The notes under the pieces were generated by a model. It was not told the DNA's origin, did not search any database, and worked only from the letters and a program-made list of their open reading frames with translations. Of a stretch of 32,197 bases of DNA, positions 1 to 8,220 are shown one piece after another. The stretch is from Bacteroidota bacterium (lineage in GTDB: Bacteria > Bacteroidota > Bacteroidia > Chitinophagales > Chitinophagaceae): the NCBI GenBank assembly GCA_030706605.1, contig JAUZOE010000044.1, positions 1 to 32,197 on the forward strand. The letters are read 5' to 3'. How positions within the stretch are numbered: position 1 is the first letter of the stretch; the number at the start of each line of letters is the position of its first letter. The position numbers and the translations under genes were made by a program.

Positions 1-14
1 AAAAAACTGCACCC

Positions 15-141
15 CCTTTTTTCTAATCGCTTATCTTTAAAACAATTAGTATAATCAGGATTAAATAAGGATTGATAGGTCGGTATCATTATTAAAAATT
101 TGACTACAAAAATAAGGAAAGATGTGGGTACACGGTAGGTT
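15..141 (+). repeat. Left copy of 127-bp terminal inverted repeat (probable IS end)
   Basis: Bases 15-141 are an exact reverse complement of 32071-32197; I compared the two copies base by base along their length. The inner edge is sharp: the copies diverge at 142 versus 32070. This copy continues 14 bases further out (1-14) before the window stops. It interrupts the PAS gene on the minus strand, which suggests a mobile-element end. No transposase is visible because the element runs off the window. The inner terminus, read outward from the interior, begins aacctaccgtgtaccc. The exact length of 127 also equals a common de Bruijn k-mer size, so the contig may end here simply because this sequence is multicopy. 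Confidence 0.9.
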
Positions 142-364
142 CCAGGCGGGGATCATTTATATTGATTATACCGTTCCTTCCTATTTTGCAAATATCTTCT
201 TCCGTTCTTTGAAACATCTTGCAGGCTTCCGGATTAGCAGCCAGAATATGCCCCTGAGTATCGGTTAAAAAGATGGCTTCAGCGCTATTTTCAAATAAGC
301 TGCGGTACCAGTCATTACTTTTTCTTATATATTCCTTTTCGGATGTTATTTTTTTACTTATCAT
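104..364 (-). pseudogene. PAS-domain sensor protein, N-terminal fragment cut by the repeat
   Basis: The 86-residue reading frame starts with a short linker and then a PAS fold: residues 18-75 match the usual core (WYRSLFENSAEAIFL, then DTQGHILAANPEACKMF, then GIININDPRLE). In PAS sensor kinases this last motif is followed by the second half of the PAS domain and normally by histidine-kinase domains. Here the frame enters the inverted repeat straight after DPRLE, adds about 11 unrelated residues and stops at 104-106, inside the repeat. The gene is therefore broken by an insertion, or joined to the wrong sequence by the assembler. A full version would be a PAS sensor, probably a histidine kinase, but the output domain cannot be seen. 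Confidence 0.75.
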
Positions 365-518
365 AAAATTATATTTAGTGTAAGGAAAATCATGGATACT
401 TGTTTTTTTAAAATGGGCTAAAAGATAAAGTGCAGTTTAGGTAGGTAACTAATAAGAGCGCCTGCTGTCTTTTTCTATTAACTCTTACTTGTATACTTTA
501 TTGGCCGTGCATGTTTAA

Positions 519-866
519 TCAACCAGAAGCAAGAGGATAATAATTTTTTAAACTATCGGTATGGGTAAATTGATATACCTTTTCCGTTAGAGGTGAAACA
601 AAAAATGCAATACTTTTATTATGTGACTCATAATGAATGTCCTTTATCAACTTCCGTAATTTTATTATTACGGGCATTACCATTTCTTCCGGATATTCCT
701 GCCTTAATTCATTTTCTGTTTTGTCAGCAGCAGACATTAGTATTTTAAGCAACTCCGATTTTTTATTCATTTTTGGTTCAAATGGAATAACAATGGAAAT
801 GCGGGGAAGGCTTTCCGCATCATCGGGCATTTCAGAATAGCAGCTCTCAATGGTTTTTACTGGCAT
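519..866 (-). CDS. baeRF-like N-terminal domain protein, short
   Basis: 115 residues, soluble, with no signal peptide. Residues 20-30 (LPRISIVIPFEP) and the later IAFFVSPLTEKVY stretch resemble the N-terminal part of the bacterial/archaeal eRF1-like (baeRF) proteins found in Bacteroidota, which are ribosome-associated peptide-release or hibernation-type factors. Family members known to me are usually about three times longer, so this is either a stand-alone N-terminal module or a shortened gene; the frame stops cleanly after LKNYYPLASG. The gene is monocistronic. A palindrome of the ATGAT-N4-ATCAT type lies about 75 bases upstream of the start (941-954), which may control it. The family call rests on motif memory and is tentative. 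Confidence 0.55.
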   Translation of the reverse strand: MPVKTIESCYSEMPDDAESLPRISIVIPFEPKMNKKSELLKILMSAADKTENELRQEYPEEMVMPVIIKLRKLIKDIHYESHNKSIAFFVSPLTEKVYQFTHTDSLKNYYPLASG

Positions 867-940
867 AAACTTGGATTTTACGTTCCTGGTAAAATTCCAA
901 CTTTTAAATTCCTATTTTATGAGTATAAATACCTGCTGAT

Positions 941-954
941 ATGATATAAATCAT
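941..954. promoter_or_regulatory. Palindromic Crp/Fnr-type box ATGATATAAATCAT
   Basis: The arms ATGAT and ATCAT are perfectly complementary around a 4-base spacer, giving a TGA-N6-TCA core as bound by Crp/Fnr proteins. It is about 75 bases upstream of the minus-strand baeRF-like start. Similar sites occur at 4699-4712 and 8712-8725 and a degenerate one at 8114-8127. The regulator is inferred; the Crp/Fnr protein at 20053 is the only candidate in the window. Confidence 0.5.
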
Positions 955-1107
955 TTAAAAAATATTATTTAGTTTAATATTTTTATTTAAAACTTAACTT
1001 TCTTCATTTGAATAGGTTATATATAAGATACTGAGGTTACCTGTGTATTTTATGTAAAGCAAAATCCTGGATTAGCTTCTCATATAGGCATGGGATGTCG
1101 CTTGTTG

Positions 1108-1145
1108 ATAAAACAAAAAAGTGACAGATTTTAACTATCACATTT
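1108..1145 (-). terminator. Rho-independent terminator of the T9SS gene
   Basis: Arms 1117-1127 and 1135-1145 form a stem of about 11 pairs with a 7-base loop and one clear mismatch (gtgacag against ctatcac includes one wobble pair). On the minus strand the hairpin is followed by a T-rich run. It lies about 55 bases after the stop of the T9SS cargo gene. Confidence 0.6.
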
Positions 1146-1200
1146 CTTGTTTTCATATGTATACCTAAGGCTGGTGTTTTTAATAATACCTTTCCAAATT

Positions 1201-3375
1201 TCAAAATAGAATATTGATATTTAATTGTGTGTTATCGGGTTTGATAATTTCCAATTGATAAATTCCATGCGAAACCTTTTTTTGTATGTTAATGATTTCA
1301 ATTGGAGTGTTAAGTAAGTGTTCAATTTTAGTTGACATTATAACCTCTCCACTTTTATTGATTAATCGAATTCCGTAATTTCCTGAAGGCTGTTTATTGA
1401 GTTGCAGATTGATATGGTTGTTGATAATGGGGTTGGGAAAAACTGAAATTTCGTTTTTTGAATCACCCTTAACAACTTTCACAACCTCACTGTATTTGGC
1501 GATGCCATTTATATCATTGCTACGGATGCGGTAATAATTAAATCCATCCCCAGGATTTAAATCAGCCACCCAATAGTTGCTTGAAGGAATATTCTTTGCT
1601 TGAACAGAATCCAAAAAGGCAAAATTCGTTAAGTCAATTGATTTCTCTACTTCATAATTCTTAATATTATATTCGCCCTCTACTTTCCATTCTACATTAA
1701 TTGCACTTCCCTTTGCATAAGCCTTTACTGAAGTAAAGCTTACAGGTAAAGCTGCCATTGGCTTAAAAATTACTTTAAACCTGTCTGATGCGGATGATGC
1801 AGGATCGGATGTAATGGAAATATTTATGAAACTGCTATCAGTAAGGCTTATGGTAGTAGTAGTATTTAAATACCGATCAATTAAAAAAGCCTCCAACCCG
1901 TCTGTTTGCATGTTTTCCGGGGCAAATCCCAATTGATACACTTTCTTTGCCATATTACTCATGTAATAATAAACTGTATCTGTATTTACAACGGGCGCCC
2001 TTGCTTCTATCGCCAATATTTTTGTATTTCTTATTGAACAAAAGTTCTCGCTACCTGCAATTATTTTTAGTGCATCATTTCCATCAATACCATTGCTGAA
2101 TACAGGATCAAATGCAACCACATTTCCATCAATTATTGGATCGCTAGGATTGATGCCTGAAAAAAGAAAAACCCTAAAAAATTGTCTTATACTTTTAATT
2201 TGGGAAATTTCTACCGGTTTTGCAAAGCTTTTTAAATTACCATCAGTGATCTTGGAATTTTCTGAAAATGAAAGGGTACCCGGAACGGATGTTGCATGAA
2301 CAAGGAAGCCTTCTCCCAATTGAATAGTTGTATGAGCAATCCCTGACGGGTAGGTAACAGAACCTCCCGGAACTGGTTTCCAGTCGTTGGTACTGCTCAT
2401 TATTTGATAACCTCCATAACCATAATTCCCTGCAATGAACGGATCCCATGCATAAAATTTATCATCTACCCCCCCGGTTTTAGTAATAGTTGTAAAATCA
2501 ACCGGGGAAGCATAAGGATTGCCAATAGTAGCATATTTATTAGACAATACACTTAATGTTGGCTGATCCCCGGTATACAAATCACCTTTAGTGCGCAATA
2601 TTGTTTCTGTAGGTAGTGAACTTACAGAATTTGCCAACCGGTCCCCCCTGATAAAAGTCATATACGCCCCTGTAGATTTTATCAGGTATGTATTAGTATT
2701 GGGTACTCCTACCCAACTATTAGATATAGGATCATACGTTTTCATGGAAGGCGAAGGTGAAGAAAGATCAAAACCGGCAGAAGTGCCCGCCGGACCAGTA
2801 ATTTGTATTCCAAATCCAGGCAGTGGATTGGCAGTTCCATTTGTGGCGCCTTCCTGCCATGATTGCTTAATAGTTTGGAGGGTGTTGCTTGGTATTGATA
2901 ATAACCGCCATGCCTTTCGCGCAGAATTATATCGTTCTATCATTACTTCACCTACAACAGCAGGGGACACAGGACTTGTAACTTTTGCTACTCTTGCTGT
3001 ATTAACAGCATCCGATTTAAGAGTAAGGTATCCATTAGTTACTAATTGTCCTGAACTAAGAGTTACTACATTTCTGATGCTTACTAATGATGAAAGGGTA
3101 TGAGTATTCCCATTATTCATAAACACTTCCAATTGATCTAAAGTAGTTGTACCTGAGCCGGTAGTAGTAGTGTTGATGTTGCCTGTTAGCCTGGTAACAC
3201 CATCCCCAACGGACTGCACATAACTTCCATTATTAACCAAATTCATATTTTTAAAAACTATAAATGAATTATGCGCAGTTCTGATATTGGTGCCCGACTT
3301 AATTCTAAATGTGTCCTGGGCCCCGGAAACAGATGCCCAGACAACCAGTAGAATGATTAAATAAATATTTTTCAT
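1201..3375 (-). CDS. T9SS type A sorting domain-containing secreted protein
   Basis: I start the gene at 3375 rather than at the ATG 117 bases upstream, because this Met opens a classic signal peptide (MKNIYLIILLVVWASVSGAQ) and the longer N-terminus looks like read-through of non-coding sequence. The protein has 724 residues. The N-terminal half is rich in Thr, Ser, Asn and Gly and looks like beta-strand surface-protein sequence. The last 80 or so residues (from about 645) begin ISVFPNP and match the type A C-terminal sorting domain, which directs export by the type IX secretion system and is then usually cleaved. The product is therefore probably exported to the cell surface or medium. It follows the fibre-like gene by 145 bases on the same strand and probably shares its transcript. 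I recognise no enzymatic domain. Confidence 0.85.
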   Translation of the reverse strand: MKNIYLIILLVVWASVSGAQDTFRIKSGTNIRTAHNSFIVFKNMNLVNNGSYVQSVGDGVTRLTGNINTTTTGSGTTTLDQLEVFMNNGNTHTLSSLVSIRNVVTLSSGQLVTNGYLTLKSDAVNTARVAKVTSPVSPAVVGEVMIERYNSARKAWRLLSIPSNTLQTIKQSWQEGATNGTANPLPGFGIQITGPAGTSAGFDLSSPSPSMKTYDPISNSWVGVPNTNTYLIKSTGAYMTFIRGDRLANSVSSLPTETILRTKGDLYTGDQPTLSVLSNKYATIGNPYASPVDFTTITKTGGVDDKFYAWDPFIAGNYGYGGYQIMSSTNDWKPVPGGSVTYPSGIAHTTIQLGEGFLVHATSVPGTLSFSENSKITDGNLKSFAKPVEISQIKSIRQFFRVFLFSGINPSDPIIDGNVVAFDPVFSNGIDGNDALKIIAGSENFCSIRNTKILAIEARAPVVNTDTVYYYMSNMAKKVYQLGFAPENMQTDGLEAFLIDRYLNTTTTISLTDSSFINISITSDPASSASDRFKVIFKPMAALPVSFTSVKAYAKGSAINVEWKVEGEYNIKNYEVEKSIDLTNFAFLDSVQAKNIPSSNYWVADLNPGDGFNYYRIRSNDINGIAKYSEVVKVVKGDSKNEISVFPNPIINNHINLQLNKQPSGNYGIRLINKSGEVIMSTKIEHLLNTPIEIINIQKKVSHGIYQLEIIKPDNTQLNINILF

Positions 3376-3520
3376 AGAATTATTTTTTTCAGTTTTGGAT
3401 TTACATTTAATCAACTTAAGGATATCTTTTCCTATTCTGCCCAGGTATTTTCCCCACTTATAAAAGCTGCCCAAAATAATATCAACATACACCTGTCCAA
3501 TTCGAAATATTATTACATTA

Positions 3521-4609
3521 TTACTTTACAAACTGTTCATGGCTTCCGATCCCATCTATTTGGTAATGAAAATCTACAGAAAGCACTGCTGCGTCACCAC
3601 TATAAGTATCTGCAGCATCGCCTGACTTACGAAAGAATCTGCACATCAGGATACTGCTTATTTTATTCTGAGTGCTGTTAGGTGTTATAGAACTGAATGG
3701 AGTAATAAGATGCTTATCATGATCTGAAGTGCCGTTTATAGATGCTGAAGTAGTAGTTATAATAGTGGTATTAGGAAAAGTAAGCGGTGATGCTGCGTCA
3801 TAGTTAACCCAACTGTATTCAAGACCCCATACAACAGAACCATTATGGCCTGTAGTTTGAGGAGACCAATGTACATGAGGATAAAGAGTACTTCCCTCCT
3901 TCCAGTTATGCGGTAATTGAACAGAGAAAAAAACCTCCTCTTCATAACTGGTACTTACACTTTCAAAAGTATAAGTATATACTCCACGACTACCAGAACC
4001 ATCGTCCAACATTTTTGTCCAAATAGCCTGGTGGCTGGATCCTAACCGGGAATTAAATAATGGAACCACTAAATCTGTATAGGCAGTAGCTGTACCTTCA
4101 AGTATGATAGAACCATCAGCTTCTATCTTGGTATCATTGGTTCCATCTCCGATAGTAGTAACTCCAGCACTGCTGATATTTACTCTTGAACTACCATTTG
4201 TTTTTATTACAAGGTCTTTAGCATCAGTTGTACCAATAAAATTGGTGCCGGGGGTGGTTCCGGAATTCCCGGTCATTTCCCATCCTGAAACGGATGAATT
4301 TAATTTTACCCAGGTCGGAGAACTAGTGGTGCCTGAATTATAATAATACCCCTCCCCTCCGGTTACAGAAGTGTTCGTATTATAAACTAAAAGGCTGTGG
4401 GCAGGGACTGGAATAGTAGATGCATCAGTCAAAGACGTTAAGCTTAATCGCGGAATGAGTAACCCTTTGTTTGAACTTTTCAAATCAAGTACAGATGAAG
4501 TATCCGGAGAAGATCCATCTGAATTGATGGAAACATTTTGAGAAACAGCAGTTTTATAAAAGAAAAGCGAAACTGTAAACAGGGTTAGAAAAACGAATAA
4601 ATTTTTCAT
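3521..4609 (-). CDS. Secreted fibre-like protein of unknown function
   Basis: 362 residues. Residues 1-24 form a signal peptide ending in AVSQ. Residues 30-75 carry a motif very common in secreted Bacteroidota proteins and in tail-fibre-like proteins (DTSSVLDLKSSNKGLLIPR, then SLLVYNTN). The middle is Gly/Thr/Ser-rich (IKTNGSSRVNISSAGVTTIGDG), like a beta-helical stalk. The C-terminal half (about 185-362) contains an aromatic beta-rich stretch (LPHNWKEGSTLYPHVHWSP) that I associate with phage-structural-type jelly-roll proteins, from memory only. There is no T9SS sorting domain. It is the first gene of a pair with the T9SS cargo protein downstream. Two tandem palindromes lie 67-103 bases upstream of the start. 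Confidence 0.7.
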   Translation of the reverse strand: MKNLFVFLTLFTVSLFFYKTAVSQNVSINSDGSSPDTSSVLDLKSSNKGLLIPRLSLTSLTDASTIPVPAHSLLVYNTNTSVTGGEGYYYNSGTTSSPTWVKLNSSVSGWEMTGNSGTTPGTNFIGTTDAKDLVIKTNGSSRVNISSAGVTTIGDGTNDTKIEADGSIILEGTATAYTDLVVPLFNSRLGSSHQAIWTKMLDDGSGSRGVYTYTFESVSTSYEEEVFFSVQLPHNWKEGSTLYPHVHWSPQTTGHNGSVVWGLEYSWVNYDAASPLTFPNTTIITTTSASINGTSDHDKHLITPFSSITPNSTQNKISSILMCRFFRKSGDAADTYSGDAAVLSVDFHYQIDGIGSHEQFVK

Positions 4610-4675
4610 AGTGTTAGGTTTATAATTATAGTTTGATATCTAACGTTTAAAGCATTAAAAAATTTAGGTGTTTTT

Positions 4676-4691
4676 AATGATTGTTATCAGT
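4676..4691. promoter_or_regulatory. Crp/Fnr-type box, proximal copy of a tandem pair
   Basis: The core TGATTGTTATCA (4678-4689) has the TGA-N6-TCA form. Its centre is 22 bases, about two helical turns, from the centre of the stronger palindrome at 4699-4712, so two dimers could bind on the same face of the DNA. It is about 67 bases upstream of the fibre-like protein start. Confidence 0.4.
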
Positions 4692-4698
4692 ACTTTTT

Positions 4699-4712
4699 AT
4701 GATCTGAATCAT
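4699..4712. promoter_or_regulatory. Crp/Fnr-type box ATGATCTGAATCAT, distal copy
   Basis: Perfect 5-base arms (ATGAT/ATCAT) around 4 bases; including the flanking T and A the arms are 6 bases. It lies 90-103 bases upstream of the fibre-like/T9SS gene pair. A -7-like element TAAATTTT is visible on the minus strand at 4659-4666. Confidence 0.5.
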
Positions 4713-4900
4713 ATTTTATGTTACAGAATTTTTTGCATTACAAAGTGATATAAAAGCAAATAGAACAGGAATTCCAGTTTGTAATTATTGACTCCATCAG
4801 TTGTAGAAGATAATTGTTAAAAGGTAATATATCTCTGAATCGCAGACCTCGCCGCTGCATCCACCTTTTGATTGATGGTCAGGTAAGGTAAGAAGTATAG

Positions 4901-5050
4901 CAATTACCTAGGGCGAATTTTAATGAGCTTAGCGAGGCTTCTAAAATATTGGGGAATACAGTTACTTCGAAAAATCCTGAAGTGCATTTGAATCAATCTG
5001 CCATCATGCGGCTATTCAATGTTGATGGCAGCAGCTTGCTTAAGAAATAA
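4901..5050 (+). pseudogene. Possible relic of a gene 3' end
   Basis: From 4901 to the TAA at 5048-5050 the plus strand is open for 49 codons and reads as ordinary protein, for example ANFNELSEASKILGNTV and then AIMRLFNVDGSSLLKK. It is preceded in frame by a stop (4898-4900) and has no good start; the only Met is late. This composition fits the decayed C-terminus of a former gene better than random intergenic sequence. I do not recognise the family. It could also be chance. Confidence 0.3.
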
Positions 5051-5123
5051 TTTCCAGTCTCATGCGATTTATTGATGTAAGTCACTTTAATTAAGAGAAA
5101 ACTCTGTAAAAATTTAAATCCAA

Positions 5124-7928
5124 TTATTTTCTGACAATAATTCTTTCACCTGAATATCTCACTATTTTATCACATTTTTCTTCCGGCTCCATACCAACAC
5201 CATGGCCTTTACTGACCCAAACAATCCTAAAGGTTCGTTTTGCTAACATTCCCGGAAATTCTCCTTCTCGTTTCCCAATTGTCAAAGTTTGATCTTTCTC
5301 ATTCCAATTAAATTGAATTGTAGCATAAATACCTTTTTCATAATTGTAATTGTCATTTTCATCTTCATAAAGAACGAACTTTGCATCAGCCCCGGGATAA
5401 ACTCTTAATTCGATTGGATCAGCAGGCTTTTCTTCAGCATATTGCAGGTATGGCCCCATCGGAATAATAGAACCCGCTTTTATCAATAATGGAATTTGAT
5501 CAATAGGTGCCGGAACTAGGATGGTCTGTCCCCCTTTGAAAGAATTGCCTCTCCAGAAATCAATCCAGCTGGAAGTTTTAGGTAAATAAACTTGTACTGA
5601 TTTTACCGGAGGCATTTTCTTTTCTTTTAAATTAGCTGCAACACCTGGCTTAATCCATGCCAGTTTGGTTATGGCACCTCCCAGGGTCTGGAAATAATCT
5701 ACCTGGATTTTATACTTTTTGTTTGCTTTAAGACTTATTTCACCCACATCAACAGTAGCGCCATGAGGAGTCCAGTTTTCAATGATTACTTTACCATCAA
5801 TTGTCACCCTTATACCATCATTTGACGTGGTTAAAAAGGTATATTTACCCTCTTCGTCAGTTTCTATTTCTCCGGAAAAACGAATACTATAATTATATTG
5901 GTGTACTCCTTTCGGGCGGGAAACACCGTCGTTCCAGTCAAAATCAATTTTATCTTTTGTATCTGTTGTCACCAAAGTATCGAAGTTAATTCCATTATAG
6001 AACTCTGTTGTCAGGCCTCCCTGTTCTCCTTTTTTATTAAATAAATTAGCCTTCCCGATTACATCCCCTAAGTAATTTTTTTCATAATACATTTTCTCCG
6101 TGACCGGCCTTACTAAAAATGCCGGCCCAAACATATACTCGTTATCAATATTGTAAACATTAGGATCGGTATCAAAATCAAAGGGAAGCCCGCGCATCAT
6201 AGTATAAGCATTATTGGTAACCTGCCAGGCCATTGAGTAGATATAAGGCAATAACCGATACCGCAGATTATCAAATTTTTGTAGTGGTTTATAAGTCCAG
6301 GAATTCTTTCCCCCAAAATTCCATATCTCACGTGCTGTTCCCGAGCCATGCGAGCGAAACATTGGATTAAAGACACCAAATTGAAACCACCTTAAATACA
6401 TTTCGCGATAGGCATTATCCCTGTCCCCAAGCGGATTATCGGGTAAAAAAGCTCCGATATCGGTTGTCCAATAGGGAATTCCTGCCATACAAAAATTCAG
6501 TCCGGCAGAAATCTGGTTTCTAAACACATCCCATTCAGCATGTATATCCCCCGACCAGGTGACCGCCCCATATCTTTGCTGCCCCCCATAAGCCGATCGT
6601 GTCAGAATATATACACGCTTTTTATCGGTTACTTTTCGCTGGTTTTCATACACCCCTTTTGTAGTCATAAGTGAAAACGGCAAAAGATACCGGGCCATGC
6701 TACCCATGGAATTATTCCAGCTTCCAATTTTGCCAGCTTGATCTGCTATTGTATTTCCCGGAACTTCAGGTTCAGTGGCATCCATCCACCAGGCATCCAT
6801 CCCAATTGAGAAAAAGCTTTTATTGATCCATTTCCAGTAAAGATCCCGTGCTGATTTATTATAGGCATCATACAATCCCCTCGATTCATCTTTGGTTTGA
6901 ATCAAAAATCCTTTGGAAGACATTTCCTTAAACACGTCTGTCTCTGTTCCAAAATTTGGCCATATTGAAATCATGATATGGGCATTGTTCTTGTGAATGG
7001 TATCAATCATTCCCTTTGGGTCAGGAAATTTTTTTTGATCAAATTCCAGGGCACTCCAACCTAAATCGCCCCAGTACATCCAGTCCTGAACAATATTATC
7101 CAGAGGCAACTTTCGTTTCCGGTATTCCTTAACTACATCAACAATCTCTTTTTGATTATTATAGCGCTCTTTCGACTGCCAATATCCATAAGCCCATTTG
7201 CCAAACATCGGAGCTTTCCCGGTAAGGAACCGGTAACCGGCAATAACATCATCTAAATTGGAACCAGCAATAAAATAATAATCAATAGCATCGGCTACTT
7301 TGGATTCAAATGATGTTCCTTCTTTCCCATCATGGAATTTTGTAAGTGAATAGTTATCCCATAGTATTCCATAATTTTTTGTTGAGACTAACATAGGAAC
7401 AACGGCAACTGTGTTCTCCTGAAAAAGAGTTACGTCATGTCCTCTATAATTCATTATCCCTTTTTGAAACTGACCTAATCCATAGATTGCCTCCACCGGA
7501 GAGAGTTTGAAATTTTGTGTAATGTGAAATATAGATTCACTATCAATAGTTTCAGGTTCGAAACTTTGACCATCACCTTCTAAAAGCAGATTGCCTGATT
7601 TATCATAAAACAATACGGTATTATTTGATTTATCAATAGTGGCAATTAACTTTTTAGTTTCCACTGATATGTATCTTTCTGTCTCATGCATTATCCATTT
7701 TGCTTTTTGATCAGGATATGTAATGACCATCAGGCTTTCTCTTTCTTTTAAAGATTTTACCGGTGAAACAACAACCCGAATTATGTTATCCGAACAAACT
7801 TGTAATTTAATAAATCCTTTTTCAGTTTGATAAACTACATTACTATCATCCTTTTCAGGATTTGCAGCCAACAAATTAAACTGGAGTAAAAATAAAATTA
7901 CTGTTACAATTCTTATCCTATACTTCAT
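5124..7928 (-). CDS. GH31 alpha-glycosidase (alpha-xylosidase-like) with PA14 insert
   Basis: 934 residues with a signal peptide (about 1-22), so exported. After the N-terminal beta-sandwich, the catalytic barrel begins near residue 243 (GKWAYGYWQSKERY). The GH31 nucleophile motif WWMDATEPE places the catalytic aspartate at 383, and WSGD places the probable acid/base aspartate at 461; other family motifs are DNIVQDWMYWG and MFRSHGSG. A PA14 domain lies at about 640-762 within the C-terminal half, followed by beta-sandwich domains. GH31 enzymes with a PA14 insert include the xyloglucan alpha-xylosidases of Bacteroides, so release of alpha-xylose or alpha-glucose from oligosaccharides is likely; exact specificity cannot be read. 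No SusC/SusD pair or other glycosidase is nearby. It appears monocistronic. Confidence 0.9.
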   Translation of the reverse strand: MKYRIRIVTVILFLLQFNLLAANPEKDDSNVVYQTEKGFIKLQVCSDNIIRVVVSPVKSLKERESLMVITYPDQKAKWIMHETERYISVETKKLIATIDKSNNTVLFYDKSGNLLLEGDGQSFEPETIDSESIFHITQNFKLSPVEAIYGLGQFQKGIMNYRGHDVTLFQENTVAVVPMLVSTKNYGILWDNYSLTKFHDGKEGTSFESKVADAIDYYFIAGSNLDDVIAGYRFLTGKAPMFGKWAYGYWQSKERYNNQKEIVDVVKEYRKRKLPLDNIVQDWMYWGDLGWSALEFDQKKFPDPKGMIDTIHKNNAHIMISIWPNFGTETDVFKEMSSKGFLIQTKDESRGLYDAYNKSARDLYWKWINKSFFSIGMDAWWMDATEPEVPGNTIADQAGKIGSWNNSMGSMARYLLPFSLMTTKGVYENQRKVTDKKRVYILTRSAYGGQQRYGAVTWSGDIHAEWDVFRNQISAGLNFCMAGIPYWTTDIGAFLPDNPLGDRDNAYREMYLRWFQFGVFNPMFRSHGSGTAREIWNFGGKNSWTYKPLQKFDNLRYRLLPYIYSMAWQVTNNAYTMMRGLPFDFDTDPNVYNIDNEYMFGPAFLVRPVTEKMYYEKNYLGDVIGKANLFNKKGEQGGLTTEFYNGINFDTLVTTDTKDKIDFDWNDGVSRPKGVHQYNYSIRFSGEIETDEEGKYTFLTTSNDGIRVTIDGKVIIENWTPHGATVDVGEISLKANKKYKIQVDYFQTLGGAITKLAWIKPGVAANLKEKKMPPVKSVQVYLPKTSSWIDFWRGNSFKGGQTILVPAPIDQIPLLIKAGSIIPMGPYLQYAEEKPADPIELRVYPGADAKFVLYEDENDNYNYEKGIYATIQFNWNEKDQTLTIGKREGEFPGMLAKRTFRIVWVSKGHGVGMEPEEKCDKIVRYSGERIIVRK

Positions 7929-8113
7929 ATATTAATTTTATATCTCTGTATTAAAGAAATAACAAAAAACTTAAACTTACATTATTTTCTGTCGTTTCCT
8001 TATAAAACTTAACCAGGGAACAAGCTTAGTTGAAAATAGTCTCCTCAATATAAAAAAAATCTCTTACAAACGATGGAGGAATAAAGTTTTGAGACCCGGG
8101 TGCTTTTCTTCAT

Positions 8114-8127
8114 ATGACGCGCATCAT
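8114..8127. promoter_or_regulatory. Degenerate Crp/Fnr-type box upstream of marR
   Basis: The sequence ATGACGCGCATCAT keeps the TGA-N6-TCA core; one arm position is mismatched. A -7-like element TATCTTTA follows at 8150-8157, which would put the box centre near -42 from the expected transcript start, the class II activator position. The gene starts at 8221. The box, element and spacing are seen; function is inferred. Confidence 0.4.
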
Positions 8128-8220
8128 ATTTCATTTTTAGCAGATAAATTATCTTTAGCCTTTCCAGGGAAATCAAATATTCGCTAAACCAGGTTTTGAA
8201 AAGAAGTAATGAAATGAGTA

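Larger units (their letters stand above)
867..1200. other. Intergenic region between the baeRF-like gene and the T9SS gene
   Basis: 334 bases without a credible gene. It is very AT-rich. It holds the palindrome at 941-954 in front of the baeRF-like gene and a terminator hairpin at about 1108-1145 that serves the upstream minus-strand T9SS gene. I see nothing else in it. Confidence 0.7.
4610..5123. other. Intergenic region with tandem palindromes and a possible gene relic
   Basis: This 514-base gap contains the regulatory palindromes of the fibre-like gene (4676-4712), a more G+C-rich patch around 4840-4865 (cgcagacctcgccgctgcat), an uninterrupted 49-codon plus-strand stretch (4901-5050) without an obvious start, and another TGA-N6-TCA site at 5073-5084. 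No terminator hairpin of the GH31 gene is obvious. Confidence 0.6.

Noticed and set aside
2591-3103. 170-residue plus-strand open frame opposite the T9SS gene
   Set aside because: It lies fully antisense to a gene with a clear signal peptide and sorting domain, and its sequence has no family motif.
3376-3492. Extended N-terminus of the T9SS protein
   Set aside because: The extra 39 residues would bury the signal peptide; the downstream Met at 3375 gives a standard exported protein.
5073-5084. TGATGTAAGTCA as a sixth regulatory box
   Set aside because: It has only the bare TGA-N6-TCA core, expected by chance several times in the window, and lies at the 3' side of the GH31 gene with no gene start to control.
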